Source: Aspidiotus rigidus (lineage: Eukaryota; Arthropoda; Insecta; Hemiptera; Diaspididae). Taken from it: 64,000 bases of DNA. The translations under genes were made by a program, and so were the position numbers. The notes beneath the pieces were generated by a model, which saw only the letters and a list, made by a program, of their open reading frames with translations, ran no database searches and was not told the origin of the DNA. This document shows positions 23,220 to 34,500 of the stretch, in pieces; the stretch's first letter is position 1, and every line of letters begins with the position of its first letter. The stretch is from NCBI GenBank assembly GCA_035079385.1, contig JAVHKY010000017.1, forward strand, positions 1,426,001 through 1,490,000, written 5' to 3'.

Positions 23220-23522
23220 CTCTTCGGTCCACGTATTTCTAGCTTCGCCATTGAAAATTCTTCTCTGTCGGCTCGCGTGTAAATTAAAAATATTAAGCCA
23301 ACATCGTTGAATGAAAACTATTTGTATGACAAACTTCAGCCAACAAGCAGGTCGAGGTCAGCCGGTGCCTCTATAACCCCTCGTTTTGCCCAAATAGTAT
23401 ACATAGTTCCCGTACTTCCTCCTGTCTAATTTTTCTATTTCCGTCCTAATTCCCGAAGTACCTATAACATCCCATTTCATAGTCACGAAATTTTAAACGT
23501 GGATACGAATAAGTATTATAAA

Positions 23523-23669
23523 GATCAAAAATTGACACTTGTACCCACAATATCTGAATTTATTTTCGCAACGTTTCAAACGCATTGCGTTAGGAAGATG
23601 AACGCAATGCGTTTGAAACGTCGCGAAAACAAATTCAGATATTGTGGATACAAGTGTCAATTATTGATC
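23523..23669. repeat. 69-bp-arm palindrome
   Basis: The left arm 23523-23591 and right arm 23601-23669 match at 65 of 69 positions, around a 9-nt loop. A short direct repeat, ATCCCATTTCAT, occurs on both sides (about 23469 and 23679). It is a foldback MITE or a hairpin-RNA source. Confidence 0.75.
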
Positions 23670-24253
23670 TCTGAAATCCCATTTCATGTTTTTTATTGCC
23701 TCTTCGAACTCATTCAAGTGAGACGGTTATGGTGTAGAATCTGACAAATTCCGTAATTTTTTTTTTTCGAAATAATCTACGTGAAAAGATGATTTCAAAA
23801 ATATACATTTTGACGGGAGTAACTAAACCATTTTTTCGCTGAGAAATCCTCCACAGAAAACTACGCAGAACCAGGAGGGGGCGCAAATCATCAGAAAGTG
23901 ATTCAGTAAGCTGAAAAATTTTAGCTTCTTAGAGAACCCGTAAGAAACGGCTGACTGTTCAAATTCAATGTACTTATACCTACGTATAGGTATAGGGCTC
24001 TTTCTTTCTATCATTGGATATAATGGATACTAGTTTGTCTAGCGCCTTAGTTTGTCTGATTCTTATGATAATGGTACTGGTTCTCCCTTTATATTTATTG
24101 GTTTTATGGCAGGGGAATAGATAGGCTATCATTGCATATTCAATTCCCCAGCTAGGCCATAAGACTGTGCTAACGGACAAAAATAGACCGATTTCCTGCC
24201 TACGTCGTAGTTAGGAATCAGTGTTGCCACGGTGGCTTAGGAGACTTTTGACT

Positions 24254-24452
24254 CCCATGAGAATAACACAGGGAGCAAAGATTGAAGTGTTACTATTTGG
24301 AAATAAGCCATTTCTTAATAACCAAAAGTACATGAACACGTTCTAGGAACCATCTAAATTGAAAATACTAACTTAATTTTAACGTCAAGTTCACCGTGTA
24401 GTTTTTGTATATTTATACCTAGATCTTTGCTCCCTGTGTATTCTTATGCGAG
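24254..24452. mobile_element. GGAGCAAAGAT-family foldback MITE, copy 1
   Basis: CCCATGAGAATAACACAGGG plus AGCAAAGAT (24254-24282) is mirrored by ATCTTTGCT plus CCCTGTGTATTCTTATG (24422-24452). The same arms recur at 27186-27557 and 27934-28693, defining a small family. Confidence 0.6.
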
Positions 24453-25260
24453 CAACCAAATCAAAAACACCAGAACGGGTACTCTTGTCGGATCATAAAC
24501 ACCGGAACGGGTATTCTTGTCATCTGTATGACGTCAGAGGAAATTTGTCTATTGAACTACTGATGTATCTTTATTATTGACGATTTGGAGAATGAGATCT
24601 TTGGCTTGATCGAAGTGCTATGGTGTGCGTGTGTGAAGGCAAACACGCTGTGCATTTACAAGAACCGATTTGCAGATACGTTCAAATAATTTAGGTGTAT
24701 ATCATCAATGTCCAGTCAGCATCCATCTACGTAGCCAAGATGACGCATTATGGACTTTTTCTTTAGTGAATTCTTCAAAAGTGAGAGGAACGGAAATTAT
24801 CCGATGTATACCAATTTCCATGCTTCTATCATTAGCCTAATAGATCTATGTTCGTGATTTTAGTACATCGAATTTATCCAAGTTATTCACTATAGCCTAA
24901 ATTAGTCACCAATATTTTCGACAAAACAAAATAAAATTCCGAGAGCAATCGTTACTCGATAAAAGGTGACTCTTAAAGAGAAAAAAACGACACGAATGAA
25001 AACGAAAATTTATGCTCAAATCACTACTTTGTGGAATCAAGAGCACGACTTCATTTTTACGATGCATGTTTCTGTCACGAACAGGAAAGACGAGAAACGC
25101 GTGTATTTTGCGAGTGTATGCGCTGTACGATTGTATCGACGACTCCTCCAGCCTTACAGGCAGACGTTTTGGAAACAGCAGCGGTGTCGACGACGTCGAC
25201 GACGACGATTACGAATAGCACGCAGTGCATGTCGTGGCTTTCGACGACGTGAGCGCCGAC

Positions 25261-26019
25261 ATGAACCGTTCGCTCGGCACCTCTCTCGTTATCATTTTTA
25301 CGATTGACGCGTTATTCTCGTACACGTTGTCTTCGACACCCGAAATACTTTTCGATACAGAACCATCATCATGGTTAGACCGTTGCTACCCGGCGGTGAC
25401 CGAGGACAACACGACGACGGTGATTGTACGAAAAGACCCTCTTTTCCCAGAGGATCCGTTTACGTTATCACAAAAACGACACGGTTTAATCGCTTTGCAT
25501 ATATTCGGCGTGATCTATACGTTTTTCGCGTTGGCTATCGTATGCGACGAGTTCTTTGTGCCGGCTCTCGAAGTGATCATCGAGAGGTTAAACATCGAGC
25601 CGGACGTGGCTGGAGCGACATTCATGGCCGCCGGCGGCTCTGCTCCCGAACTTTTCACCAGCATCATGGGTGTCTTCGTCTCCTTCGACGATGTCGGTAT
25701 CGGCACAATCGTCGGCTCGGCCGTCTTCAATATCCTGTTCGTGATCGGTGCCTGCGCCATATTTTCTGGTTCAGTTCTCACCCTTACTTGGTGGCCGTTG
25801 TTTCGCGACTGCACCTTTTATTCGATAGGCTTGCTTGTTTTGATAGTATTTTTTCGCGATAATTTTATCGAAATTCACGAAGCCATAGTCCTGCTGTCAT
25901 TATACGCCGCGTACGTCACTTTCATGAAGTGGAACTCCGCCGTCGAAAATTTTGTCAAGAAAAACATTCTGCGAGAGAGTGTGACCAGAGTCAGCAGTTC
26001 GGACCAATTGATGCCGACG
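25261..26019 (+). CDS. NCKX (SLC24) exchanger, first coding exon
   Basis: 253 codons from ATG 25261; an in-frame TAG at 25216 rules out an earlier start in this exon. It begins with a hydrophobic segment ([16 protein letters not shown]) like the cleaved signal or first helix of NCKX proteins. Then come [24 protein letters not shown], the alpha-1 ion-binding repeat near residue 118 ([15 protein letters not shown]), [18 protein letters not shown] near 146, and [18 protein letters not shown]. These are diagnostic of plasma-membrane K+-dependent Na+/Ca2+ exchangers. The acidic and small residues of the alpha-1 repeat are present. It ends ATGCCGACG|gtaggt in phase 0. The alpha-2 half must lie beyond the window. 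Which insect paralogue it is cannot be said. Confidence 0.92.
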
Positions 26020-26770
26020 GTAGGTATATCTCATTGAAAAATTTTTCCAAGTCTTTACTGATAGGTAGCTCTTTAGACAGTGTTCCACGAAATATTTCAA
26101 TATAAAAGCAGTTGTCAAACAATCCTATACCTCGGTACCCATAGTCGGAAATTAAGTAGATCGATGAAAACGGACACGTTTGCAGTAGTACTATATGAAG
26201 GTAGGGGGGGGGGGGGGGACTGAGGATTAGTAGAAACCTGCTCTTTTCAAATACTTTCAACTCATCAGTGAAATTTTTTCAAGTTTTTTTTCTCTGTAGA
26301 AGAACAGAATTTGAAAATCTCGTCAGACCCAGTTTCTCATAATGAATATGTGTAGACGAAAAGTTTCTTCGGTATAGTGGTTCAAAGCTCCAAATTCTCT
26401 TCAAGTGCCTTCTCTTCGGGAATGGAATAACATAACGTAATGAGATATAGTGACTGTAAATGCTTCAAAAATAGAGTCATGTTATTTATGAGTTTACCAT
26501 ATGCGTCATGCGTTATATATTAATACCTGTGACTGTCAACTATTTCAAGTTAATCTGTTATTCAGTTATTGTAGCTTTGAATACCTATCAAATTTTGATC
26601 ATTGAAATAAATTTAGTCCTTAGGACAATGATTGATAAGCAAATTCTGAAGGCATATTCTGCTCCAGTTTCTTATTCTTACCCTCCTTTTCTCTTTTTGA
26701 TTTTTGTATAACATGTTCTTGTAACTGCATTTTGCCATACTGTTTTCATTATTCTCCCAACTTGGATCAT

Positions 26771-27141
26771 CCATGGCCGTCTCTAGTATCAGGCCGGAAT
26801 ATTAAATCTGGCAACATCGCGATGACAGAAGATAAGGGCCGAGTTTTATACAGGCTCTTACGGAAAAACCTTTGAAAAATACGTTAATCATTGATTTGCG
26901 AACAGTATTTGTTTCTGCGGGGAAAAAGTTCATAAATATAATATGGAAAGAGTAAATGATTCTCGATTTTTTGAACTCAGTTTCGTTAATGTACCGCGCT
27001 TCGCCCTTTGTCTGCCTTTTTATTTTGAAGTTAGTAACTCGCTTTGTAGTTCCATAAGATACTATACAAATTTCAGCCCCGTGCAACGCGCAACGTAGCC
27101 AAGTTTCAAATATTCCGGCCTGATACTAAAGACGGCCATGG
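26771..27141. mobile_element. 371-bp MITE with ~33-bp inverted termini
   Basis: Ends: CCATGGCCGTCTCTAGTATC... and its complement ...GATACTAAAGACGGCCATGG, with only a few mismatches. Flanked by ATCAT on both sides (26766-26770, 27142-27146). It lies in NCKX intron 1. No coding capacity. Confidence 0.75.
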
Positions 27142-27185
27142 ATCATCAGTCTATATTATAGTTCAAGACTTTCCCATAGTCAGTG

Positions 27186-27557
27186 CAGCCAATGGATCAA
27201 GTTTTCAATGTTGAACATCAATTGATAGTATTGATACACCTGATTCACTGTTGGAAAAAGTACCCATATCCTTTGAACGTAATGGCTCTCATCATAAGAT
27301 ATATACATGCGGAGCAAAGATATTCATGTCACTAATGAAAAATAATGAATCTTTAAAGAATGAAACAAATATATTTCAGTTATTCTGATCATAAGTATTT
27401 CAAAAGCAAATTTTCATTTCCTAATTTTCTCCTGTTTTCAATTAGTAACATGATGATCTTTGCTCCGTATGTATTTCTCATGAGAGCCATTATGCTCAAA
27501 GGATATATTTCGCAGATGTATCGATCAATGTTCAACATTGAAAACATGATCCATAGC
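27186..27557. mobile_element. GGAGCAAAGAT-family foldback MITE, copy 2
   Basis: The left arm, about 27186-27325, and right arm, about 27443-27557, are reverse complements. Examples are TTTTCAATGTTGAACAT against ATGTTCAACATTGAAAA, and AATGGCTCTCAT against ATGAGAGCCATT. They share the GGAGCAAAGAT core with copies 1 and 3. Confidence 0.65.
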
Positions 27558-27933
27558 TAGCAAACTTAAGAAGACCGGAATATCAAAGTCATTTCCAACG
27601 CTCGGTACTACCTAGTGATGGGCGATAGTTGATAGTTTCATACTATCGATAGTCCCTATATAGTTTTTCTCAAAACTATCGACACTATCGATAGTTTGGG
27701 TAAAAAATGTCGATCAAGAGAAAAGCACATAATCCGACAAATGTAGGATAAATACTTTTCTCCTGATTGTAATTTTTTCTACCAAAGCATGTCAAGGAAC
27801 GCATTTTAGTGTTACCAGATGATAGACGCTACTATAATTGTGGCATAGCACTATTTCTAGTACACTCATACTATATTTCACAAATATGCATTTGCATTAG
27901 CGACTTATGGACTGTGTTATTGTGACGTCACAA

Positions 27934-28693
27934 TTTGCTCCCATAAGAAATAATGTAGAGCAGAGATCACTATACTACCAATTAAATATAAAAAATGATA
28001 CGGTCAATAGTATATTTCATGACAAGGTGCGAAAGCGACGTTTTGAGTGACGAGTTTGGTGTAGTTGCGACGCGAGTCGAAGACGAGCGGAGCAAGCCGA
28101 ATGAGTCACTCGAGTCGCTTCGCTCCTTGTCTTGGAAGATTTTTTTAATTTTTTTATAACGACGGCTACGAGTGTGCGTTTTTTGTTTTGTCGTCAACTC
28201 GTCACCCGGTCGCTGTTGCACGCAATTTCTCCTGCTGCTAACATAGAACATTATCACCCACTATCGATATGGAGCAATGCGGCGCAGCTGGTAGTGCAAC
28301 GGCTTGCGAAGTCAGGAGTGCGTGGTTCGAGCCCCGACCGCGGAGACAAAAAAAAAATAATAACAAGAAAATGGCCGTCAAGAATGGAGTGGGCAGAAAA
28401 GTGTGAATTCAGGGTGGTAATGTAGCAAGCGGGTGGTAAAACGAGAGAAGACGATAGAAAAGTAAATAGATGACCTGCAAAGTAGATGAGTTCTCAAACG
28501 GTTATTTTCGCACCTAAAATCGACCAACAAAAAACGCACTTTCGTAGCAGGAATTATAAAAAAAGAATTTTTTCTTTCAAATAGCGAGAAGTTGCTAAAT
28601 TTGGAATATAAACTTTTCTGTAAATTTTAAAATCTCATATTAAATTGATACCATGTCATCTCTGCTCCGCATGTATTTCTTATGGGGAGCAAA
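27934..28693. mobile_element. GGAGCAAA-family foldback arms, copy 3 (split)
   Basis: TTTGCTCCCATAAGAAATAA...GCAGAGATCA (27934-27969) is mirrored by TCTCTGCTCC...TTTCTTATGGGGAGCAAA (28659-28693). The arms are 690 bp apart, so later sequence, including the SINE-like stretch, has probably been inserted between them. Confidence 0.5.
28271..28358 (+). ncRNA. tRNA-derived SINE-like sequence
   Basis: A box-like GCGCAGCTGGTAGTGC (28282-28297) can form a 4-bp D-stem. A perfect B box, GGTTCGAGCCC, is at 28324-28334. CCGCGGAGAC and an A-rich tail follow. The anticodon and T stems have mismatches and the acceptor stem does not pair, so this is not a functional tRNA. A SINE head or tRNA pseudogene fits best. 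Confidence 0.55.
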
Positions 28694-29017
28694 ATGCCAA
28701 ATGGACATATTTTCAGCAGAATAGGTACTTCTGCTCACTCACACCTATGCATCTTGCACTCACATTCATGTTGCGTTATCACAAATAATACAGTCTATTT
28801 GCATTGTGCTCAACTACTCGTGGCACAAAGTTTTTATCAATTTTATGGTAATTGTGGTTCTGATAAGGAAAGGAAAAATTTTCCAAACTATCGATAGTTT
28901 CTCAAACTATCTCGATAGTTATCGACAATATTATCGCCGTGTTTTTTTTTTTTACAAAACTATCGTTAGTCCCCGTAGTTTTTCTTCAAACAATACTCGG
29001 TACAGACGCTACTGTCG

Positions 29018-29170
29018 TGTCGGCCATCCGTTAGGAGCGTTACAATCGCTAAAATTGAAAGTGAGAGCAGAGCAATTATTTTTCTATTTGAAAGTTCAGT
29101 GAGTAATTTGAAAATAACTTGGGAAGAAAGCAATTTAGGAGGAAAATGAAGAGAACAAAATTTGTGGCGC
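29018..29170 (+). repeat. Dispersed repeat, copy 2
   Basis: Partner of 9094-9260, in the same orientation. The best-preserved parts are GTCGGCCATCCG(T/C)TAGGAGCG and TTCAGTGAGTAAT. It abuts the right end of the 27601-29003 candidate element. Confidence 0.5.
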
Positions 29171-29877
29171 GAACAAATTTTCAATAAATTATCTTCTCTC
29201 ATAGAAAATATTTCAGATTGATTGAAGGATACCTTCCACTCATCAGCCCTGACGATTATTTTCTGCAGAATATTCGCTTTTGAGTTTTGACAGAGCTCCA
29301 GCAGAGCTCAATGTGGAATTTCCAAATCCCCGACACAGCTTTGTTTTCTATGACCGCGCCAGAGCTCCGGTTGTTGAAACTTATACCAATAAACCATCCG
29401 GATGTTGAAAACTCCGCTCAGTTAACATCTCTGGACAGAACTAGAAGATGTCAGTTATGATAGCATTGACTGCAGCAGACCAAACCAGCTTTCCAATTGC
29501 TAGCCAGTCCAGCCAGCGGCATTTTGATTTGAAAAAAAAAAAAATTGCCACAATGCATATAACCTTTATTTTAATCTTAACAAATTGCAGCGTTAGCCCT
29601 AACTCTAACATTTGTTCAAGTTATGGTACAATAACTTACCGATTTCCCTGCTTTTCTTTTCCGTTTCAGAGATCAAAATTTATCCAAGTTCTACTAGTTC
29701 GAATATACAATTACAAAACTCATAAGTTGAATATTCTCGAAGCTTAAAAGTCAAAAAATTTTAAATGGCATCTATTTTTGACAAACGAAAAAAAAAACGC
29801 GGGATATCAAAATTATTTTGCAAACACTTTTGTTAGACCTTTACTAATCATATTTTTTTCCTTTCTTTTTGTTTTAG
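29171..29877 (+). other. End of NCKX intron 1
   Basis: No feature recognised beyond a pyrimidine-rich acceptor tract (CCTTTCTTTTTGTTTTAG) immediately before the microexon at 29878. Confidence 0.5.
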
Positions 29878-29901
29878 CACAAGAACGCCGCTCAAACTTT
29901 G
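29878..29901 (+). CDS. NCKX 24-nt microexon
   Basis: Eight codons (CAC AAG AAC GCC GCT CAA ACT TTG) between a strong acceptor and the donor gtgagt. It is phase 0 on both sides, so it can be included or skipped without changing frame. It falls in the variable cytoplasmic loop that follows the first transmembrane cluster of NCKX, where the family tolerates alternative splicing. The exon is supported by splice signals and phase only, not by a conserved motif. Confidence 0.55.
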
Positions 29902-30299
29902 GTGAGTGTGAATTTTTTATTGAGTAATTTTCGGAATAAAATATTTATTTTATTGTTTCCTACAGCTTCACTAACATAAAGGGGGCGGGGGCTCTAACCT
30001 AGTTTAGGGATTTAGAATATTAGGCTCTGTACAAAGAAGTGGTAGGTTTGTAATATTTTAACCTTGAAACTAAGATGTAGAACTTTCAGCAATTTCCATA
30101 GTTGAGCAGTATATGAAGGGGAAGACGTGGGAAAATTTCAATTTCAGAGCTATTTATAAAAGAAGAGGAAGTTGGAGTCGATCCGAATCTATGTGTCCAA
30201 GCCTCGACCCATTGTGAAGGATTTCTAGAACTTTGAAGCGCAGAAAACACCCCTTCAAGCACAAAAATTGAACACCAATTTCAATTCCAAAATTCACCT

Positions 30300-32460
30300 C
30301 GATCAACCATATCGACCCCAAATCGACTCGTTATTTTGCGACACCCAATTGAATTCAGATTAAAGTTGATTTGAGGTCAGTTTAAAGTCAACCGACGTAC
30401 ATCACCAGAGAACTAAGTACAAATCGACTGCAAATTGACCCAACATCAGAGCAGTTGATCTCATATTGATAGAAAACCTGTTCTACAGGTCGAATTGGTT
30501 TTGGTATTGAGAATTTAAATTGAAATGTTGAAAAGTCTTAAGTTTTATAGCCTGGTAGGGAAAAATTTTTCAAATTGCTTTCCTATTATTTATTCCCCGT
30601 TCTATCATACATATATCGCTCGAGAGTCAAAATTTTCTTCTGAGTCCCTTGCCTATCATTTATTATGGCCCAAAAGTCAAAATCCTGCTCCTCCTATCAT
30701 ATTATATTATGTTTCAAATGTCGAAATTTTTTCAAGTCCAACCTTTGGGCTATACGTGATCTTAGACCATTTTTGCCAATGATGTCGGACTTGAACCATT
30801 TTTGTTTTGGCCGGTCTTTTCCTATCATGTATTGTGGCTCAACAGTTGAAATTTTATAATATTATGTCTCAAAAATCAAATTTTTAACAGGGAATCTGTT
30901 TTATGGTTTTTTTTTGAGAAATTTGTCGTGCATCTTCCGGCAAAAAACTTGGAAAAATGTTGACTCGCAACCTGTAATATGATGGTAGGGGGCTCATGGT
31001 GTTTGAAGCATTGCCTATCTGGATCATTGAGGGGGCTGAGCTAATTGGTGTACAAAGCATTGCATATCTAGTTACTTAAAGGAGCTATACTAATGCGGGT
31101 CATAAGATGAATTATTTTTCAACCCATAGAACAGTTCCCTGCATTGTTAAGGAAACCGTCGTTTTTCCAAGTTCTTCAATCCCTGACCTATATAATGGTA
31201 AGAGGTGGACCATTGCCGCCAATGATGTTTGACCTGGACCATTTTTGTTTTGGTTGGAAGTCGCACAGTGCACGGCAAATTTTGTGAAATGACCTCCCAA
31301 AAACAGATTCCCTGTCAAAAATTTGGAGAGCTGTCGACAATTGAGATTGACGTCATTCACCGTCAAACGGCCTACATAATTCCCAGAAAATTAAAAATGG
31401 ACTGAGAATTGACGCAATAGGTCAATTTCACATCATTAGAAAAATTTGGAGGATTCTCTTCGAATTAACTTCAGATCATCGTCAATTTGAAGTTAACCGG
31501 TGTACATTACCAGAGAACTACAAATTGATTAGAAAAGGGAACCGTTGATTTCAGGTTGATGGAAAAAATTGGAGGAAACAAATCAAAACTGACTCAGATC
31601 AATGTCAATTTGTGGTTGACCATCAGCGTGCATCATCAGAAAACAACAAATTGACTCAAAATCGACGCACTAGAGAGCAGTTGATGATTCCAGGTTTATA
31701 AGAAAATTTGGGGATTTTGAATTTGACTCAGGCCAATTCAAAGTCTAACCACCGTACATTAGCAGAGAATTATAAATTGATTTAAAATTGACGGAATAGA
31801 GTTTTGCAGGTCTTAGGTTGATAGAAAAGTTTGGATAGGTTGACTGAAAATGGACTGTAGTTCAATGGTCCTGTCAGTTTGTGGTTGATTCATTTTTCAA
31901 CCAGCGTTTTGACTTGTAATTGACGCGACAAAGCAGTTGATTTCAGATTGATAGCAAAATTTGGAGAACGCAACTTGAAATTAACTCCTGCTTGACGATG
32001 ATTTCAAGTTGATCAGCGTTCATTTCCACAACACTGAGTATGGGTTATCAATTGACGCAACAGAGCAGATAATTTCACAAAATCTGCCTCCAGAATAACG
32101 TCAATTTAAAAATGACAAGCGTACATAACCGGGAAAAATGAATCGACTTGAAATCAACGTAAAGAGCAGTTTATTTTATGTCGATTAAAAAATTTGGAGA
32201 AGTTGACTAATAAAATCTCAATATTGGTTTGAATTCGATCAGCGTACGTTAACAGAGAACTACATACAAGTGAGCAGATTGCAAGTCAAAACAAAAATTT
32301 GGAGAAGTCAACTCAAAATTGACCTGAAAATAAGGTGGCAAATAAGTCAAAAAGAAGTCGACATTTTGAAACCTCTTAATTATATGAACCTGATATCGAC
32401 GTCAACTTGAGGTTAATTCCATCAATATATTGACGCAATTATTATCGGTCGACGTGGTCA
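30300..32460. repeat. Degenerate ~120-bp satellite in NCKX intron 2
   Basis: The unit contains, in order, AGCAGTTGATTTCAGGTTGATAG, AAAATTTGGAGAA, a run of AATTGAC/GTCAATTT phrases and ACCAGAGAACTACAAATTGA. Clear unit starts are near 30455, 31425, 31545, 31676, 31810, 31933, 32060, 32168 and 32272, a period of about 105-135 bp. The array is broken by a foldback-like element at about 30520-31340. Units are heavily diverged, so the array is old. Confidence 0.65.
30520..31340. mobile_element. Foldback-like element, copy 1
   Basis: Contains the family subrepeat (CCTATCATATATA-GCTCGAGAGTCGAAATTTTTCCAAGTCCCC type) near 30590-30740. It also has the family end blocks: GGAATCTGTTTTATGG near 30890 and GCACGGCAAATTTTGTGAAATGACC near 31270. 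It is rearranged, with a repeated ACCATTTTTGTTTTGG block. See also 40360, 47990 and 61980. Confidence 0.5.
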
Positions 32461-34319
32461 AATCGAGACTTGTGGGGCGAATATTTATACAGCCTTCCCC
32501 CAAACTTCGACTGTTAGTAAATCCTGAAGAGCGTATGCACACATTTTGGGACTCCGAACTACAAAAAGTACAAAAATCCCAAGCACCGAACCTTTCTATT
32601 TAGGGAGAAGGGGTAGAACTGCAGAAATCGACCTCGATAAATGACTTCCCACAGGTCTTTCATCTCGCTCTAATTCACGAAATTATTCGTTATACTTGAA
32701 TATAGAGCATTTCTAAGACTGCAAAAGCACTAACAATTTAGTGAATAAAATAGAGAGTATTGCGCTAAAGCTTAGTTTCCTTGTTTTTCAAATTTTAATT
32801 ACCCAGAGATTGTATCTATAATTAATTTTGTAGGATATTCTGATTAATTTTAGAGAAGAGTTTCTCATCTTTTGGTATTTAATTAAGCGATTACATAAAA
32901 TGCTTTAAAGCTAGGTACTCGACATAGCAAACGTGCAATATAGTTATCACGCAGACTAATAGTCTGTCATTAGTCTACTTTTTTTCTCTCTTTTTTTTCT
33001 ATTCTTCATACAAAACACGTGACGTCTACTTAACCTATAAAATGTTAAAAAGAACAAAGTAAGAATAAAAGCTCTTAGTTTTCAAGTAGGTTGGTTAGGT
33101 GGTGCATTGGAAAAACGAACGAAGAAAAACGTGTATATCGATCAGCTTACTTTTTTTTTTCGAACTCGCGGTTGTGATTTTCTATTGTCAATTCACCATA
33201 TAAATTACGATATGCATGTTGCGTGGTGAAGGAAACAAGGTGTAACTTTTACTCGTACGCTGGTATCTTCTTGTAAAAGTTCAAATTTGATAGCCCCTCT
33301 AGAGAGTGTATTAGTACGACACGATATCGCTATGTATAGCGCGAAAGTTCATGGAGGAAATTAAAAAGTTTTATGAATAGAGAGACAAACGACGAGTGAA
33401 CGAGGCGAGTTACACTGGCCCAGATTTGTAGTGGCGAAGGTTTTTCTTCTCTCTTTTTTTCTTTTAATAGATGTATACAAACAAAAAATTAGTGAACTAT
33501 GACAGTGGCAGAGGGAGAAAAAAATCTTTTCAAATCACAACCCCGCCACTTGAGAAAGCGCTGCACCGCGAGTTGCATTTCTTTCAACGCGTTTTCGTGT
33601 GTTGAACACTACTCGAGTCGTGCGCTCGAAGAATGAGAAGTCGCTTTCTGGAATAAATGGATGAATTAAAAATTTACAGTGGTCTTTACGACGCGACGTT
33701 ATCTTGCACTTGGCGCGAAAGCATTGAGGTTTGAAATCTCATTGACGAGCGATGTCGAATCAAGGTCGGACGTCACCAAGGTGACCTATTTGTTTCAAAT
33801 GAACTTCAATCGAAGAATGATTCTCTAGAGGGAAGGAAAAGATCGAGTACATACACCTAGATTCGACAAAATAGGCGCAAGAAATTTCGTGAGTGAGAGA
33901 AGAATCCGTATTCTATCTTTCTTATTTTGTATCAAAAATATTACTATTCCACATACGCTGTCAAAATTCTATAGTGACGCTAGAAAAAGATTGTCACGAA
34001 AAAGTTTGCGTGCTTGGAGTGACGTATCGTACGTACACATATCCATGTAAATATTTGAACAGGCACATCATCGATTTTATTATCCGTCTAAATTGTCTAC
34101 AGATTATCATTAAATTGAAACTCATTGAGTGACAATTCCAAAAATTGCCCATAATTTCATGTAAAACGCCGCAGTATTCCACGATATGCAACCCAGTGGG
34201 AATAGACTATAGACAAACTTTAAGGGTGCAGTGCTTTACTTGTGGAAATATTCTCGTAAAATACCGAAAATCACATTTCACTGCTCGAATTTTTAACGGA
34301 TCTTTCTGAATAAATGAAA
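32461..34319. other. NCKX intron 2, no recognisable feature
   Basis: No gene, tRNA or well-formed repeat was recognised. The sequence is of ordinary complexity, with short poly-T tracts near 32990 and 33150. Confidence 0.4.
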
Positions 34320-34500
34320 TATATACTGATATTTTTAGAACTCATCAAAGCTTTTTCACCCTTTCTTCTTTGAGATCATTGTGGATAGAAGCTTCTTTGA
34401 TATTGGCGGCCAAAACTGCTCAATGTTGTATAAAATACCGAAGTCATTCCTTCCTCTTCATCAAGTTTTAAGACTTTTGTGTTCTTGCTATGACGTGTAC

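Larger units (their letters stand above)
22545..25260. other. Intergenic region before NCKX
   Basis: No gene recognised. It holds three inverted-repeat elements, listed separately (23042-23219, 23523-23669, 24254-24452). The last part (24960-25260) has open frames in several registers but only low-complexity content (GACGACG repeats), read here as NCKX 5' flank. Confidence 0.4.
27601..29003. mobile_element. Candidate 1.4-kb element with TATCGATA-rich ends
   Basis: The 8-bp direct repeat CTCGGTAC at 27601-27608 and 28996-29003 brackets a segment starting TACCTAGTGATGGGCGATAG. Clusters of ACTATCGATAGT lie inside each end (27640-27697 and 28885-28985). An 8-bp duplication and a TAGTGATGGGC start suggest hAT, but the two termini are only weakly complementary. 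A foldback MITE and a SINE-like sequence are nested within. No transposase is seen. Confidence 0.4.

Noticed and set aside
25031..25252. Alternative open frames just before NCKX (Thr-rich and Arg-rich)
   Set aside because: They come from a GACGACG low-complexity stretch, and an in-frame TAG separates that region from the NCKX start.
28271..28348. Functional tRNA gene
   Set aside because: The A and B boxes are present, but the acceptor, anticodon and T stems have too many mismatches.
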